Shown one piece after another: positions 10,521 to 22,764 of a stretch of DNA of 64,000 bases. Positions within the stretch are counted from its first letter, which is position 1, and every line of letters starts with the position of its first letter. Below the pieces are notes generated by a model. That model searched no databases. It had not been told where the DNA came from and saw only the letters and a list, made by a program, of their open reading frames with translations. The stretch is taken from NCBI GenBank assembly GCA_958510875.1, contig OY294070.1, positions 22,063,631-22,127,630 of the forward strand. The letters run 5' to 3'. The position numbers and the translations under genes are program-made. This stretch comes from Endomychus coccineus. Its lineage: Eukaryota; Arthropoda; Insecta; Coleoptera; Endomychidae.

Positions 10521-11335
10521 ATGAATTCATTGATAGTGAAGTCAATCTACGGAATAGGATGAGGTTCATGAATATTTGTTAGAGGTTAGCGACCTGAAAA
10601 AAACAATGTCTTATGATAAAAATAATAAGATCCCAAAATTTGTATTGGCAATATTGGGTGGAACCATGTCTGACCTTCAAAAAACTGTTTTTTTGCCCTT
10701 TTTAAGGTCACTTTTGGAGTTTTATGTTTTTTGCACCTCTTCGACTTTTGGCTTAAAGAACTTTCAATCCAAATTTCGTGACATGCCATTCACCCCCTCT
10801 CCTGGAATACATATTTATACGTTTTTTGGAAAAAAAAATTAAATTGGGCTATTTTGGGCAACTTGCAACCAAATTGAATGAAATTTCATGAAAAAGTAGA
10901 TCGTGGCGGTCACAATAAGTGGTCCAGATGTGGGCTAAAAATATTCAATAGTTTTGCCTAAAATTCACATTTGAATTTTCTCCAAAAAACGTATAAATAT
11001 GTATTCCAGGAGAGGGGGTGGAAGGAAAGTCACGAAATTCGGATTGAAAGTTCCTCAAATATCAATAATAAGATGGTACAAATTTCAAATCTTAGCCGGA
11101 AGTCTAAGAGGTTCAAAAAAGCATAAAACTCCAAAACTGACCTTAAAAAATGGCAAAAAAACAGTTTTTTGAAGGTTAGACATGGTTCCAACCAATATTG
11201 CAGATAGAAATTTTAGGGTCTTATTATTTTTATCATAAGACACCATTTTTTTCAAGTCGCTGACCTTTATCAAATTTTTACGAACCTCGTACTATTTTTC
11301 CGTAGATTGACTCCACTTTGAATAGATCACTCCAT
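10520..11335. mobile_element. Foldback element, family 3 (arms ~330 bp)
   Basis: The left arm (about 10535-10858) and the right arm (about 10975-11320) are reverse complements. Both contain TTTTTATCATAAGAC or its complement, CCTGGAATACATATTTATAC, and the outer word GTCAATCTACGGAA. The similar ORFs at 10576-10842 (plus) and 11085-11273 (minus) come from the two arms and are not genes. Confidence 0.85.
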
Positions 11336-11900
11336 CTGGCGGTTAACTGAGTATCCTTTGATACAATGGCTATCAACGGTGGTGTTCCACAGGGATACTT
11401 TGCTTCTGCTCCATATCAACGATATGTTGGAGGTTACCACCTGTTTCGTCCACAGCTTTGCAGATGATGGTACACTTCATACCACTTTCTTATCTATAGC
11501 TCCTATACCATCCAATGAAGTCGGGGGAGCGAGACAGAGAGATTGACGCAATTAATGGAGATCTGGTAACGATTTTGAAATGGGGATCTGATGATCTGGC
11601 ATTATTTTTTCCATAAAAGCAGATCCCACAATCCCTAATATGATGATGTCAGATACAACTGTTCCTATGAAGTCTTCCTTATCCATGCTCGGGATCACCA
11701 CCAACAGCACCCTCTCTCGTCTCGAGCTTGACAATGAATGGGCGACTAGTTTGAGTTCGTCTAGTCCGCCGTCTAGTCTCTTGGTGGAACAACAGACGAG
11801 ATTTCTGATGAACTCCGACCATGGAAATATATATAGAAGGAGGATAGATCTCTCACCTTTCTACGATATTCTAGAGAGGTCAATGAACTCATAAGTGTGA
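11336..11900 (+). pseudogene. Jockey-like family B, RT fragment
   Basis: Plus-strand frames give STVVFHRDTLLLLHINDMLE and CFVHSFADDGTLHT, which holds the RT catalytic FADD box. Near 11640-11710 the family block MMMSDTTVPMKSSLSMLGIT follows, then a 3' part that matches 31500-31690 in reverse. Frames are broken at several points. Confidence 0.8.
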
Positions 11901-12099
11901 CATCATCAATCTCTTTTAGATAATAATAATCTTTTTAATAACATATAAAGTACAGAAGGTAAGTTAGATAAAGAATTGGTACATTGATTTCTGAAACAAA
12001 TAGATGTAAATAGTGTACGTGTAAGAAATATGTATGATATAATATAATTAAAAATGTTCCGAATATAATTTTATGTGCATTTTCTGCCTAGAAGAACAT

Positions 12100-12880
12100 G
12101 CTTATATATAATAATAATAATAAATCGACTTTATTCATAAGAAAAGGTGAAGTGTCAGCAGTAGCTGTTTTTCAACTCAACCCTAAGGAGATCCTTCTAG
12201 GGGATCTTTACAAATAAACGTTAATATAAGATGTGAATGTAAAAATAAATATAAAACTATAACAAACATCATAAAAAATAGCGGAATATAGCACATTAGC
12301 AAAAGGGTAAAATATAAATGTATGTAATTTACTCCTAGAAAAAGCGAAAATAAGTAAAATATCTACGAGTACCTCTCGGAGAAGAGAATTTAGCCAAAGA
12401 AAATACGCCAGGTTAGTAGCCAAACTGTCGGTCACTTTTCTAGTAAGTGACGCTTAAGTCTCTTTTTGAAGTTGGAGATTGTATATTGTATAATGTCTGT
12501 ACTCACTGGGAAGATCATTGTACAATTTGGGTGCGTTGTACGAGAAACTGCGAGTGAAAATGGAGGTTGAATGTTTAGGAATCACATCATGAAACAAAAA
12601 TTCCCTGATGGAGTAAACAGGTTTTTTTTAGAAGAATGATTTAACGCCAATCTTGAATGAATTGTAAGTGGGTTTTGATTCGATGTCATCTGGTAAAGCG
12701 TTATAAAACACAATACATTTATAAACTGGAGATTTGCGAAACACAGTTGTTTTGTGAGGAGGTAAACGGAGATTTCTGGTCCTTTTGTTATAGTTATGAA
12801 CATCAGATTATTGATGAAAAGTGTTGAAATATGTCCTAGTAAAGTTAACGCACTTCATGATGTAAATAGAAGGGATAGTT
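12100..12880 (-). pseudogene. Non-LTR retrotransposon (jockey/CR1 group) 3' end with (TTA)n tail
   Basis: On the minus strand the C-terminal region reads RNLRLPPHKT, VFRKSPVYKCIVFYNALPDD and SFSYNAPKLYNDLPS, typical of the end of jockey/CR1-type ORF2 proteins. The 3' end is a short TTATTATTAT tract at 12110-12123. It abuts the family B copy upstream. Confidence 0.65.
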
Positions 12881-14090
12881 AAAATTGAGTATTCCTTGAA
12901 TGCTCCCCTACAACTTGCACGGAAGTCTAAGTCGAAAATTAATCTCAATAATCTCTTTTGTGATACATTGGCACAACCCGAAGGATAGAATCCAAGAGCT
13001 TCAGCTTCAGCGAACTCCAAACATGTGAACATTACTCCAGGACAGGTCGGATCTGTGAATTGTAGATTATGAGGAGCTGCTGGGATGTAAAGTAGCTCTT
13101 TGCACGGAATAGAAAACCATGTTTTTGTGAAACGGTTTTCGCAATGGACATCACATGATCTTCCCATGAGAAGGAGCTGTTGGTGGTGATCCCGAGCATT
13201 GCTATGAAAGACTTCATAGGAATAGTTGTACCAGACATCATCATATTAGGGATTGTTGGATCCGACATCCTGGAAGAGACGCAAGCTTGATTTTTGATTG
13301 CATTAAACTGTATTAGATTATCAGATCCCAGTTTCAAAATCTGTGCCAGATCTCCGTTAAATGCGTCAACTTGTTTCTATTTCACTCTTCTGGCTTCATT
13401 GGATGGTATAGGGGCTCTGAATAAGAATGCAGTATGAAATGTACCATCATCTGCAAAGCTGTGGACGGGAAGTTTCTCAAGAAGGCTTTGGTCAGACTCG
13501 GTCAAATGCTTTGGATGTATCCCATGATACATCTAGAGATTCCCCATATTTTTCAATAGATTTCTGCCATACATGTTCCACGTAGACAAGCTCTGATGAC
13601 GAAAACCATATTGCCGGTCATTCACGATTTTGGAGCTCGCTAGGTATCGGATGAGCTCGATGTTGATTGCTTCCTCCATCACTGATAATATTGCAATGGG
13701 TCTATAATTATTAGGAAGGGTCTTCTCTCCTTTTCTTGGGATTGGTTGAACTCTAGCTGTCTTCCAACTGGAAGGAAATACACCAAGTTTGTTTGAAAGG
13801 GTAAACAATCTGCAGAAAACTGGTGTTAATTCAGGCTCACATTCACTGAGAACGACAAGTGGAATTCTGTCAGGCCCCACAGACTTTCTGGTATTGAGCA
13901 GAATGCGTCTAAATGTGCGAGGACGAAAGACAATTTCAGACATATTGCTATCGATGGCACCAATATTAGTAGCGCGTATATTCAGTGGCTCATTCTCGCC
14001 AAACGATATAACTTTTTCAATTGTTACAGTTTTTCGCACATAGACAGTCCAATCTCGTTCTAACGATACCTCAACCAGCACCGTACCCTC
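12880..14090 (-). pseudogene. Jockey-like family B reverse transcriptase, longest copy
   Basis: At 13533-14081 (minus) an open stretch covers the RT start: IVFRPRTFRRILLNTRKSVG, PDRIPLVVLSECEPELTP, FPSSWKTARVQPIPRKG, NNYRPIAILSVMEEA and NDRQYGFRHQ. A deletion removes the FADD region. At 13032-13337 the downstream part resumes with IKNQACVSSRMSDPTIPN, AMLGITTNSSFSWEDHV and LIIYNSQIRPVLE. An endonuclease is not visible. This is a dead copy of a family with at least nine other fragments here. Confidence 0.88.
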
Positions 14091-14693
14091 TATACTTTTC
14101 TCTATCGAACTCCTGACACTCCTTTACACTACTCTATTAATATATAGTAGTATAGATAAGTTCATATGATATTATAAGGAATGAACTATAGATTTCTCAA
14201 CAGCATACTCATTCTGTATATTCGCAGATTTACTTGCCATAATTTAATTATAATAATCGCATGAGAATTCAATTAAAATTCACCGTGGAAGATGTGGATA
14301 CAGTAATTATTAGTCAATAAAATCCTTAACCGCTTCAATAATAACAAATGTTGCCTTAATAATATACCGAGAAAATAACTTTGAATACGTTAAATTAACT
14401 TCAAAATTATCCAATTATCCTTAAAAATAACGTGTAATTTAATTTGCATATCTATGCTATCAGCTGCGTTTCGTGAAGCTAAATTTATTAATCAATATTT
14501 CATCGATGCTAAGATATTCAACCGAATGAAAAAGTAAATACTAGACCCAACGAACTTATTTCTTCCACGCAAATTATTTCGCTTTGAGCAAATATTTGAT
14601 CAAGTCATGCATTCATTTTTGCTGGATAATTTGATGGAATTGGATTTATGTGCTATCGCTACAGTTTGTTCAGTTAATAAACAGTATTTGTAT
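14091..14693. other. No recognised gene
   Basis: AT-rich sequence without a recognisable ORF or clear repeat. Confidence 0.5.
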
Positions 14694-16695
14694 ACTTCGG
14701 GAGTTGAATTAATTAAATTAAATTCGAATTCACACAAGACATATAACATTTAATTTAGAAATAATGCGGACGAATTGTTTCACCACACTGTGGCATTCTC
14801 AAAGTAATGAGTTACCAACTAAAGGTCCAGTGGATTGAAGCCATGGTATCTAAGCGTGCGATAAGGACTCAACATAAAGGATGCGTTGTACAAACCACCG
14901 CTACAAAAGGCTGTTCACAAGGAGGTGTCCTATCTCCGCTTATGTGGTGCCTTGTAGTGGATGTACTCTTGAAGGAACTGGAAGAGGCTGGGTTTTATGC
15001 CGATGACTTGGTTGCGTCACCTTCGGGCAGCACTTGGGGACGCTGTGCCAACTACAAAGCTCGCTGCTCAGCATAGTGGACGGCTGGTGCCGCATAGAGG
15101 GGCTCAGGGTAAATCCTGACAAAACGGAAATTGTACTGTTTACAAGGAAACGTAAGCTGGATACTCTGCCAGAGATTACTTTCTCTGGCAAGGTCCTGCA
15201 ATTCAAAAGGTCGGTGAAGTTTCTGGGAGTAATCCTATACTCTAAACTGACTTGGCGCCAACACCTCGAACATCGAGTGAGGACGGCATCTGCGTCATTT
15301 TGGGCGTACAGAAGAGCTTTCAGCAGCACATGGGGATTACAGCCAAAGATTTTTTCTTGGATCTATACCGCTGTGATCAGGCCTATGGTTACCTATGCTG
15401 CGGTAGTGTGGTGGTCGAGGACAAGGATTGGTATATCTTAGCGCCTCCTGGACCGACTGCAGCGGCTTGCATGCGTAGGCATATTGAGCGGTATGAGGTC
15501 GGCTCCAACGAGAGCCCTCGAAGCTCTCGCCGAATTACCATTTCTACACTTATACATAAAAACTTAGGCCACTAGGTTAAAGGGCCTAGGCCAATGGACC
15601 AAAACGCTCTACTCTCGTGGACACATCGATTTTAAGGAGGCAACCTCAAAAATGCCCCATACTAGAAATGAAACAAAATAGCATGATCCCAGCTGTATGT
15701 CTCACTTCTCCCAAAATCCTCATCCCCGGATAGAAGAGATTGGAGTAACGAAACACCCTACTGCCACCAGACGGGCTCGTATGGTTCACAGATGGGTCCA
15801 AGATAGGTCGGGCTTCTGGAGAGAGAATATACCTGAAAAGGTCAAAAGATCATATTAGAGGCGCATATATATTTGCACAGACATCCGTTCGGCTCTGGGA
15901 GCTCTTAAATCACCCAGTCACACCAAGGCCTGTCAAAGAATGCAGGGATATACTGGCTGAACTAGCCAGGAGGAATAAAGATCAACTCATCTGGGTCCCT
16001 GGACACAGTGGAGTTGAAGGACATGAAATGGCCGACTCCCTGGCTAGATGAAGGTCATCTGACGTTCCTGTCGGACCGAAGCCAATGGTCGCTTTATCAA
16101 ATTGCGTGGGGGTCCCGCCCTTCTGGGCCAACTGTATGAAGAGTGGTCTAAACTGTGGTGAGAATCACCATGCATGGGGCAACCCAAGCACTTCATCAAA
16201 GAGTTTGTGCCTAGGCTCTCAAAGAAATTCCTTTCTCTGAATAGGAGGGACATCAGAGAGATGACTGGAATCCTAACTGGTCATTGTCGTTTTAACAAAC
16301 ACCTCCACACTATGGGTATCCCAGATGCCCCAATATGTAGGAAATATAGAGAGGCGGAAGAAACTGCCTCTCACATCCTGTTGGAATGCCCAGCATTAGC
16401 AACCCTCAGCCACCGACACTTCAGAGAATCAAAACTGCACCCAGAACAACTTATCGAAGCCAGCACTGGAAATGTTCTGGGTTTCTGGCGGACCACAAAC
16501 CTTGTAGAATAGAATAGGCTCCTAACCATGGGGCAAAAAATGGGCCCAACTAAGTGCCCTCAGTACAATTGGGGACTAAGCTCCCTCCCTTAAACGATGA
16601 ACGATGAACCAACTAAAGCTGAATCTAAAATTATGTCCTTAAATATTATAAATCAACCCTGATATGGTAGAAATTGAGGGGTGGGGGTAGCGAAT
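14694..16695. mobile_element. Foldback family 1, half copy split by a retrotransposon
   Basis: The segment 14694-14824 matches the left arm of the element at 187-361 (TTTCACCACACTGTGGCATT). After an 1783-bp insertion it continues at 16608 with GCTGAATCTAAAATTATGTC and runs to the loop region near 16685. The right arm is absent. Confidence 0.8.
14825..16607 (+). mobile_element. R1-like non-LTR retrotransposon, 5'-truncated, with 11-bp target duplication
   Basis: The copy is bounded by ACCAACTAAAG at 14814-14824 and 16608-16618, and ends in two GATGAAC-type tail repeats. Order on the plus strand: RT with GCSQGGVLSPLMWCLV and YADD (14825-15076), VNPDKTEIVLFTRK to VKFLGVILYSKLTW and the thumb (15034-15441), then a broken RNase H (TDGSK-like at 15790; IWVPGHSGVEGHEMADSLAR at about 15990-16050). 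Last is a C-terminal domain with a CCHC-like zinc knuckle (ICRKYREAEETASHILLECP, 16174-16512). There are several frameshifts. An RNase H in ORF2 places it with the I/R1/LOA group. Confidence 0.9.
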
Positions 16696-16699
16696 GGTT

Positions 16700-17030
16700 T
16701 GGGTGGGATTTTATGCAAAAGTGTTGAATTAGAGGTATCGATTTGATCATTTGATATTATGTTACTTTTGTTTTTTGAATGTTTTACAATTTCTATTGAT
16801 TCTAGAATATTGAGATTAGGCACTTTTTCCTGAATGAGTAAAATATTCGGATTAAGGGAGAAATTTTGGTCATGTTCCGAAAGGTGGTTCGCGTAATTAG
16901 TGTCCTCTTTTGAACCTCTAAGTTTTCAAATTTTCGGACAACTTTCCACTGAAATTGCGTCCAGTTTGTCCTATATACAAGGCAATACAATCATCAGACC
17001 AGAGTATTTAATTTATCTTTTTTATATATA
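16700..17030 (-). pseudogene. Penelope-like element, GIY-YIG endonuclease end
   Basis: The minus strand gives CIALYIGQTGRNFSGKL, the GIY-YIG core of Penelope-like elements. After a frame change it continues NYANHLSEHDQNFSLN and then LNILESIEIVKHSK. The first Tyr block and the RT are missing. Confidence 0.75.
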
Positions 17031-17379
17031 GAATTATTAATATAAGAGTATAGATATCTTTTGCTTTGAAGGCGACGTTTTTATTTTGGTTTTTAAGAAA
17101 TTGAAATATTTTTGTGAGTGTTTACCTAAAAACGTTATAGTTAACACGATGCCAGACAGCATACCTGAATAAGAAATTGTCCTGAACTGTTTTTCTTTTC
17201 AGAAAAATATGTGATATGATTGATTTCAATTCCTTAATATATGATGCTAATGCCATGGGGATCAACCACTCGCTATACCAGCTAAAACCTCGAGCACTCA
17301 GGCCCGGTTGGCATTGTTCATGAGTTCATTTGATATGATGTTTTGGTATGAACTGCAGAATAGCAAGAGCAAGACCATA

Positions 17380-17990
17380 CATTTTTTAGTTATTTATTAA
17401 CACCACACTTCAATGTTCTATTTCTGCCATAGTTGTCTGTGGATTTAACGTTATTGAAGTGATTGTAGTGAATCGAAAAACGATGGATATAATTTGATCT
17501 TCCATAGCCAAGAATATCTGTTATTCATTAACACCATACTCCAATATATTCTATTGCTACCATAGTTAACTGGTTCCAGTCATTTTGCAACGAGTGACAA
17601 AGAAATTTCAGTTATTCATTGACATTATGCCTTAATTTTTCTCTATTGCTGGCAATATCGACTAACTTGAATTATTTTCCAAGGAGTGACAAATTAACGT
17701 CAGAAAAGTAATTTTAGTAATTCGAAAAACGGGTAGAATTTGATCGTTGATTTGCAAGAATGCTTAATCATTTATTAACACCATACTTCAATATGTTCTA
17801 TTGCTGGCAAAGTGCATTGGCTCAGGTTCTATTTGCAACGAGTGATAAAAAAGTTAGAATAATCAATTTCTACATAATTCCAAAAAAAGTAATAGAAATT
17901 AATCTCCCTGAGCCAAGATTGTTCACTTATTTATTAACATCATACTTCAACTGGACTATTGCTGGCAAGGTCGACTGGCTAATCAACTGA
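17380..17990. repeat. Degenerate minisatellite, ~5 units of variable length
   Basis: The words TTATTAACACCATACTTCAA and CTATTGCTGGCAA recur near 17390, 17525, 17615, 17770 and 17930, with GCAACGAGTGA and AATTCGAAAAACG in between. Spacing varies from about 90 to 160 bp. The ORF at 17760-17990 lies in the repeat and is not a gene. Confidence 0.65.
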
Positions 17991-18720
17991 AACCGTGGAC
18001 AGCAGGAATGTGCTCATCGTGATATATTTGCTATTTACACTGTTGGATTGTACGCTTAAATTATAATCTATGAGAAATTATTAGTAAATATTCTCGTAAA
18101 ACGCTATTCATCTCGCACTTTCCATTTTAGCACATGCTACTTTTCTAATTGAATTTACGCTTCTTTGAATGAATGACTGATCGACCAATGTGATGCTCTT
18201 TGTAGAAGCTATTATAATCGTTGCAGCATTGAAAATAGTTGAAAGTACTCAACAAAATCTGAATGTAAAACTGTGTTACGTTCCATCTATTGTGTAGACT
18301 TAAGTAAATATGCATGTACCACATAAAATAAACTTAAGAATCCTCAATAAAATCTCGCAGTTGGTAGTAAATTCCATTCTAAAACGTATTACCACCATAT
18401 ACGTTTTAAGTCTTTCAGAAACCGGTCACCGACTTTTTCCATCAATAAAACTAATTGAACCACATTTCTTTGCGACATTTTATTACTGATGTTATATTTG
18501 GGATGACTGCGATTTTTTGCCTTCTAAGAATCTTTGCTATCAAATAATTATTGGTATCACCCAGGTGTTTAAATCGGTACTACAAGGTTTCGAGGACAAA
18601 GGTTACATCTCATCTTCAAGCACTATTAAAAAAATGTTGTTCAACAATTGTAAAATTTATTAAAATTTTTCAAATAGATATTTGAAATAAAATTAGAAAA
18701 TCATTACAAAATTGTTAGAA
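17991..18720. other. Mostly unassigned; one Penelope/MITE-like scrap
   Basis: Around 18565-18625, GTACTACAAGGTTTCGAGGA and CTCATCTTCAAG match the core of the palindromic MITE at 22340-22690. Nothing else is recognised. Confidence 0.45.
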
Positions 18721-18734
18721 TTTACTTAAAGCTC

Positions 18735-19155
18735 ATCCCCTCCCCTAACTAAAGATGATGGCACACTGGCTAATACACCACAAGCCAACCTTTTCGCTGG
18801 AATGTTTGCAGTAAATTCCACTTTGTACCCACAAGGGAAGGACCCTCCTTATATTGCTGCCATCTATAGCCAGCCATACGTTTGAAATTGTCTTCCCTCA
18901 GCGCACAATTAGGCGTATTCTGCTTGATCGCCATACCAAAAATATGGGGTCATACATATCTCCCTATCGTTCTCAAGGAATACTTAATTTCACTATTATC
19001 TGTAATCTCTATAGTGATGGAGAAAGTAATCGAGCTCATCCAATACCTAGAGAGCTCCGAAATACGATATGACCGGCAATGTGGTTCTTCGTTGTCAAGA
19101 TCGAGACCTACCGAACTTATTCGTACCAGACTCAATTTTTCTATTGAACAGTGAA
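18735..19155 (+). pseudogene. Jockey-like family B, RT N-terminal fragment
   Basis: Plus-strand frames show ANTPQANLFAGMFAVNSTLY, then FEIVFPQRTIRRILLDRHTK, VMEKVIELIQYLESSEIRYD and RQCGS. This is the same order as in the copy at 13533-14081 (IVFRPRTFRRILL, VMEEAINIELIRYLASSKI, NDRQYGF). It is frame-broken. Confidence 0.8.
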
Positions 19156-20094
19156 GATGTAGAACTCTTTTGTTAAGATCTTTGAGGATCTTTAGTGTTC
19201 AATGGCCCCAACTAGCTCACTAGGTTTATTTTCTCTCAGGACTCGTAGTGAAACGTGTCCCGAGATTCGTGACTGAATGGATTACCCTGAGCGCCAACTG
19301 CTTTAGCACAACAAAATAATATAGAATCCACAATCAAGAATTTCAGGCACTACGAGGCGGATATTTCGAAGAAATAAAGACATGTTCAAACTTAACAATT
19401 TGGCTTTATTCCTGGTAAGGAATTTGAAATTTTAACAACTCATAAAATAACAAATACAATTATTGTTATAGCAAAATAAATAATATTTGGAAATATTGAA
19501 AGTAAAACAATGTTAATTTTTGATGAATTAAATACAAATTAAGTTATATGATTAATAAAAAATGTAAATTATGAACTCAGCAAATTACATGAGGTTAACG
19601 ATTAACAATAATTCTGGTCAGATAACATGGATCAGCGAAATGAAAATTTGGTTATTCAAACTAAAATAATTTTACCGTTCTTTGAACTTGGATGAGCTGG
19701 ATGTAGGGCTCTGCCGAAATTCCCTCTACACACGTCATGGGAGAAAGGATAGAGACGTCTCGATCGCTCAAAACCCTGCAATACAACTAAATGAGCAATA
19801 CTTTGGCACAAGTTCGAGGGACATATAACTAAATCAGCAGGAATAGCCAATGTTATTCCACGACTGATCATGCTATCTTCCCAAATTGTATGTACCAAAT
19901 GTTATGAAAGATTTGGAATCTTGCAAAGGAAAATAATTGAAATCATTAAACCTGAAAGAATATTCAGAAATTAAAGTACTTATTGAACAATTTATAATAA
20001 CAAGTTCAAAGATAAGTGTAGTCTAAACAATTATGACTGAACAAGTTTCAAAATTGACGAAGAACATTTAGATAATAATTTATATAGTGAGGTC
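19156..20094. other. No recognised gene
   Basis: AT-rich DNA. The 80-residue minus ORF at 19656-19898 has no known motif. Confidence 0.5.
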
Positions 20095-20240
20095 TTTCCA
20101 TTTGGCTATAACCTCGAAACCTTCAAGAGAAATTCGAATGCCTATCTCCTCTCCCAAAATTTCACCGCTGACTCAAACGATGTTCTTCGAACATTGTAGG
20201 TTTGCTTCTCTTGTAGTCAAAGTATTAAAAAAAATTGATT
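20095..20240 (+). pseudogene. Jockey-like family B, 3' end
   Basis: The sequence AGAAATTCGAATGCCTATCT, then TTCACCGCTGACTC and TTCGAACATTGTAGG, matches the C-terminus and 3' UTR seen at 56670-56730 and, in reverse, at 31320-31400 and 61540-61600. Confidence 0.65.
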
Positions 20241-21680
20241 ATATCAGAACCAGTGGAAAGATGTAGAGCATTTTGACCAGATCTTCTTCATAAATCTCGT
20301 TGAGTCAAAACTATGAAAAACATTTTTGGAAATAAGTTTTCTCCTACAGGGATGTACCCATATTTCTCCTCAGTTGGGAAGCCGGCATTGTGAATAACTT
20401 GTATCGAAAAAAAATTTCTACCCATTTTTGCACGTATCAAAACTCGATCTATACAATAATCAAAGAAATAATTATATAGTTTCCATAAACATAAAAAAGT
20501 TAAAATGATTTTATTAATTAATAACAATTATTCAACGATAAATATGCAAATTATCACGAAAACAGCGACTTTTTTGGTTTTTTCAATTTGTCCCGCCATT
20601 TTTCCCATTGCAGTATACCTTTGTTTACCGTTTATCGAAAGAAGATGTAACAAAGAGTAAGTGAGCCAAAACTGAACTCTGTAGCAGGCGTAGTTTTAAG
20701 AGGAATCGCAGTTAAAAATTTGCTTTTTTTTTAAATTAAATTCAACAACAACCTCCAGATATTTCCCTTGCAAAAAATTACTGCCTTTTTGCAATAAACA
20801 GAGGTACCTTTTGCCAAAGTTTGAGCTTCATAAAGTTTTATTTGTCAAAGAAAAGAATTAAAAAACGAAAAATTAGTTTTTCGCATTTTAGTCGAAAAGT
20901 TCTGAGGTAAGGGTAAAAATGGTGGGTAAATGGTGGTAGACCTTTTTATTCCCTACAACTTTTATCATCAACTTTTTTCGATAAAATGCACGGTTTAGCC
21001 AGAAATCACGAAAAACTATTTTCAACCCCTAAAACACACCCCACACACATCCCGGATAGCAGCTGTCGGTTCGATTTATTTTTCCCCCCTTTAATAATAT
21101 CTTGTTCTACAATATCCCGCTGTCAGATTGCTGTAAAGAATTATTATTTTTATTTCTAATATTTTCTCATATTAGTAATGGCCTAAATAGGCTTAACGTA
21201 TCAGAACCTTTTAATAGTTTCACCACACAGGGCATTGAAAATTTTTCCAGTTTATTGTGGTAATTCGATAAATTCGTACACCTAGTGATTGTTTGTTGTA
21301 TTATCTTTCGGAACGCTTCATTGTGCTAAATTTCAACTTGATCAAATTTATAGAAGGGATCATGGGATCCAATTCTAATACACTGGCTAATTTACAAGTG
21401 AAGTTGCAGAAAGCTCGCGATAAAAACATCTAATGCAACTATAATGTAGCATAAACATCACTGATGATGGGAATGCACGGTACAGGCGATAAGATATTTT
21501 AACTACTACTCTTCATATTCCTCCTATGCATTAATAAACAATATTCCCATCGTGAGAAAAGCAATTCAAAACCAAATAATTGTCTTAATGCCAGAATTAA
21601 ATACCAACACCAAACGAAATAGTATATATGATAATTATATCAACATAGTAATTGTAGCTCTGATGTGTTTTTTGTTTCAG
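20241..21680. other. No recognised gene; start of intron 5' to ADAMTS exon 1
   Basis: Low-complexity AT-rich DNA. GTTTCACCACACAGGGCATT near 21219 recalls foldback family 1. I searched this part for the preceding ADAMTS propeptide exon ('C.Y.G...S.C.G') and found none. Confidence 0.45.
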
Positions 21681-21846
21681 ACTGGATATATAAGAACATC
21701 GGACAATTACTATTACATAGAACCGGTTGAAAAATTCAAAAACGACACTCTGAGTAGTTTCCTGCATAGGATCAAAAAAGTTCCTCATTCCTTCAAATTA
21801 AGTAACGAAGTCACTGCCGAAGAAACCGACCATTGTGGAACTAATG
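21681..21846 (+). CDS. ADAMTS exon 1 of those visible: late propeptide
   Basis: The exon follows a polypyrimidine acceptor (ttttttgtttcag) and ends at the donor gtacgt. It starts in phase 0 and ends in phase 1. It encodes about 55 residues beginning TGYIRTSDNYYYIEPVEKF. This matches the ADAMTS propeptide segment in which a 'GxI...YxIEP' stretch follows the 'S.C.G' motif of the previous exon. HCGTN near the end is probably the cysteine-switch region of the propeptide. The ATG at 21552 opens an ORF running into this exon, but its first residues read through the acceptor, so I do not take it as the true start. The previous exon was not recognised in the window. Confidence 0.85.
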
Positions 21847-22339
21847 GTACGTTAACCGTTCTTTATTACGCCCATTTGTCAATGTAAGATGTTTTTCTAT
21901 ATCCCGAACAGCTTTAGGATGGAGTTAAAGGTGTGGGGGAATGTATTGGAGTCATTTGAAAGATCTGCTTCAGAACGTGAATTTAAACTGCTATTTTTAG
22001 TACATTCCCCTACTCAGGGCCGGCTCGAGGGTGTTCGAACTGTTCCTCGGGATGGGGTTCCAGGCAATTACAGTGTTTGGTGTCGTAGTCTTTGCCTTAG
22101 GTTATTAACATTACCGTGACTTCATTGAAGTTTGAGATATCCATTTAGTATATGTTTTACAGAGCGTTGAGTCATCTATACTACTAGAGGGCGCATTGAT
22201 CTAGAGAACTCTAATTACCTTTGGCGGAATTTTTTATGGACTATATTAATGAGTAGGCTCATTATAATTTATTTTATTCAAGATCATCTATACGTATATC
22301 AAAAATTTGGCTTCACCCAAGTGTGAATTCATATTGATA

Positions 22340-22690
22340 TTTATATTGTAATGTTTAATTCTCACAATCCATTTTTTTTTTTGTAGATTCGTACTACCAG
22401 GTTTCGAGGTCAATTATTACACCTCATGCTCAGGTATATATAAAGAATGGATTCAATACATATCTTCCTGAATGTCAACTGTTGAACATGAATTATATAA
22501 ATCAAAAATGAAATTTTACATATAAACTTTAATTATCTCGAAATGAAGCCATATGATGTATAAATAATTTCATATATCGAATCCATTCTTTATATATACC
22601 TGAGGATGAGGTGTAATAATTGACCTCGAAACCTGGTAGTACGGATCTACAAAAAAATGGATTGTGACAATTAAATATTGTAATATTAAT
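22340..22690. mobile_element. Palindromic MITE, family 4
   Basis: The left arm (about 22345-22452) contains GTACTACCAGGTTTCGAGGT and CACCTCATGCTCAGGTATAT. The right arm (about 22579-22690) is its reverse complement. About 125 bp of AT-rich spacer lies between. It sits in the 23.4-kb ADAMTS intron. Confidence 0.8.
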
Positions 22691-22764
22691 ATACGTATAT
22701 CATTAATAATGATTCTTGATCCAGGTATGAATTATATATAAATTCTCGGGAAATAAGTCACACT

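Noticed and set aside
10576..11273. Two similar ORFs on opposite strands (88 and 62 residues)
   Set aside because: They are the two arms of one palindrome read in opposite directions; no known domain.
14940..15329. 129-residue minus ORF
   Set aside because: Antisense shadow of the R1-like RT on the plus strand.
21552..21680. ATG at 21552 as start of the ADAMTS protein
   Set aside because: It lies upstream of a strong polypyrimidine acceptor and the peptide there shows no signal sequence. The exon starts in mid-propeptide.
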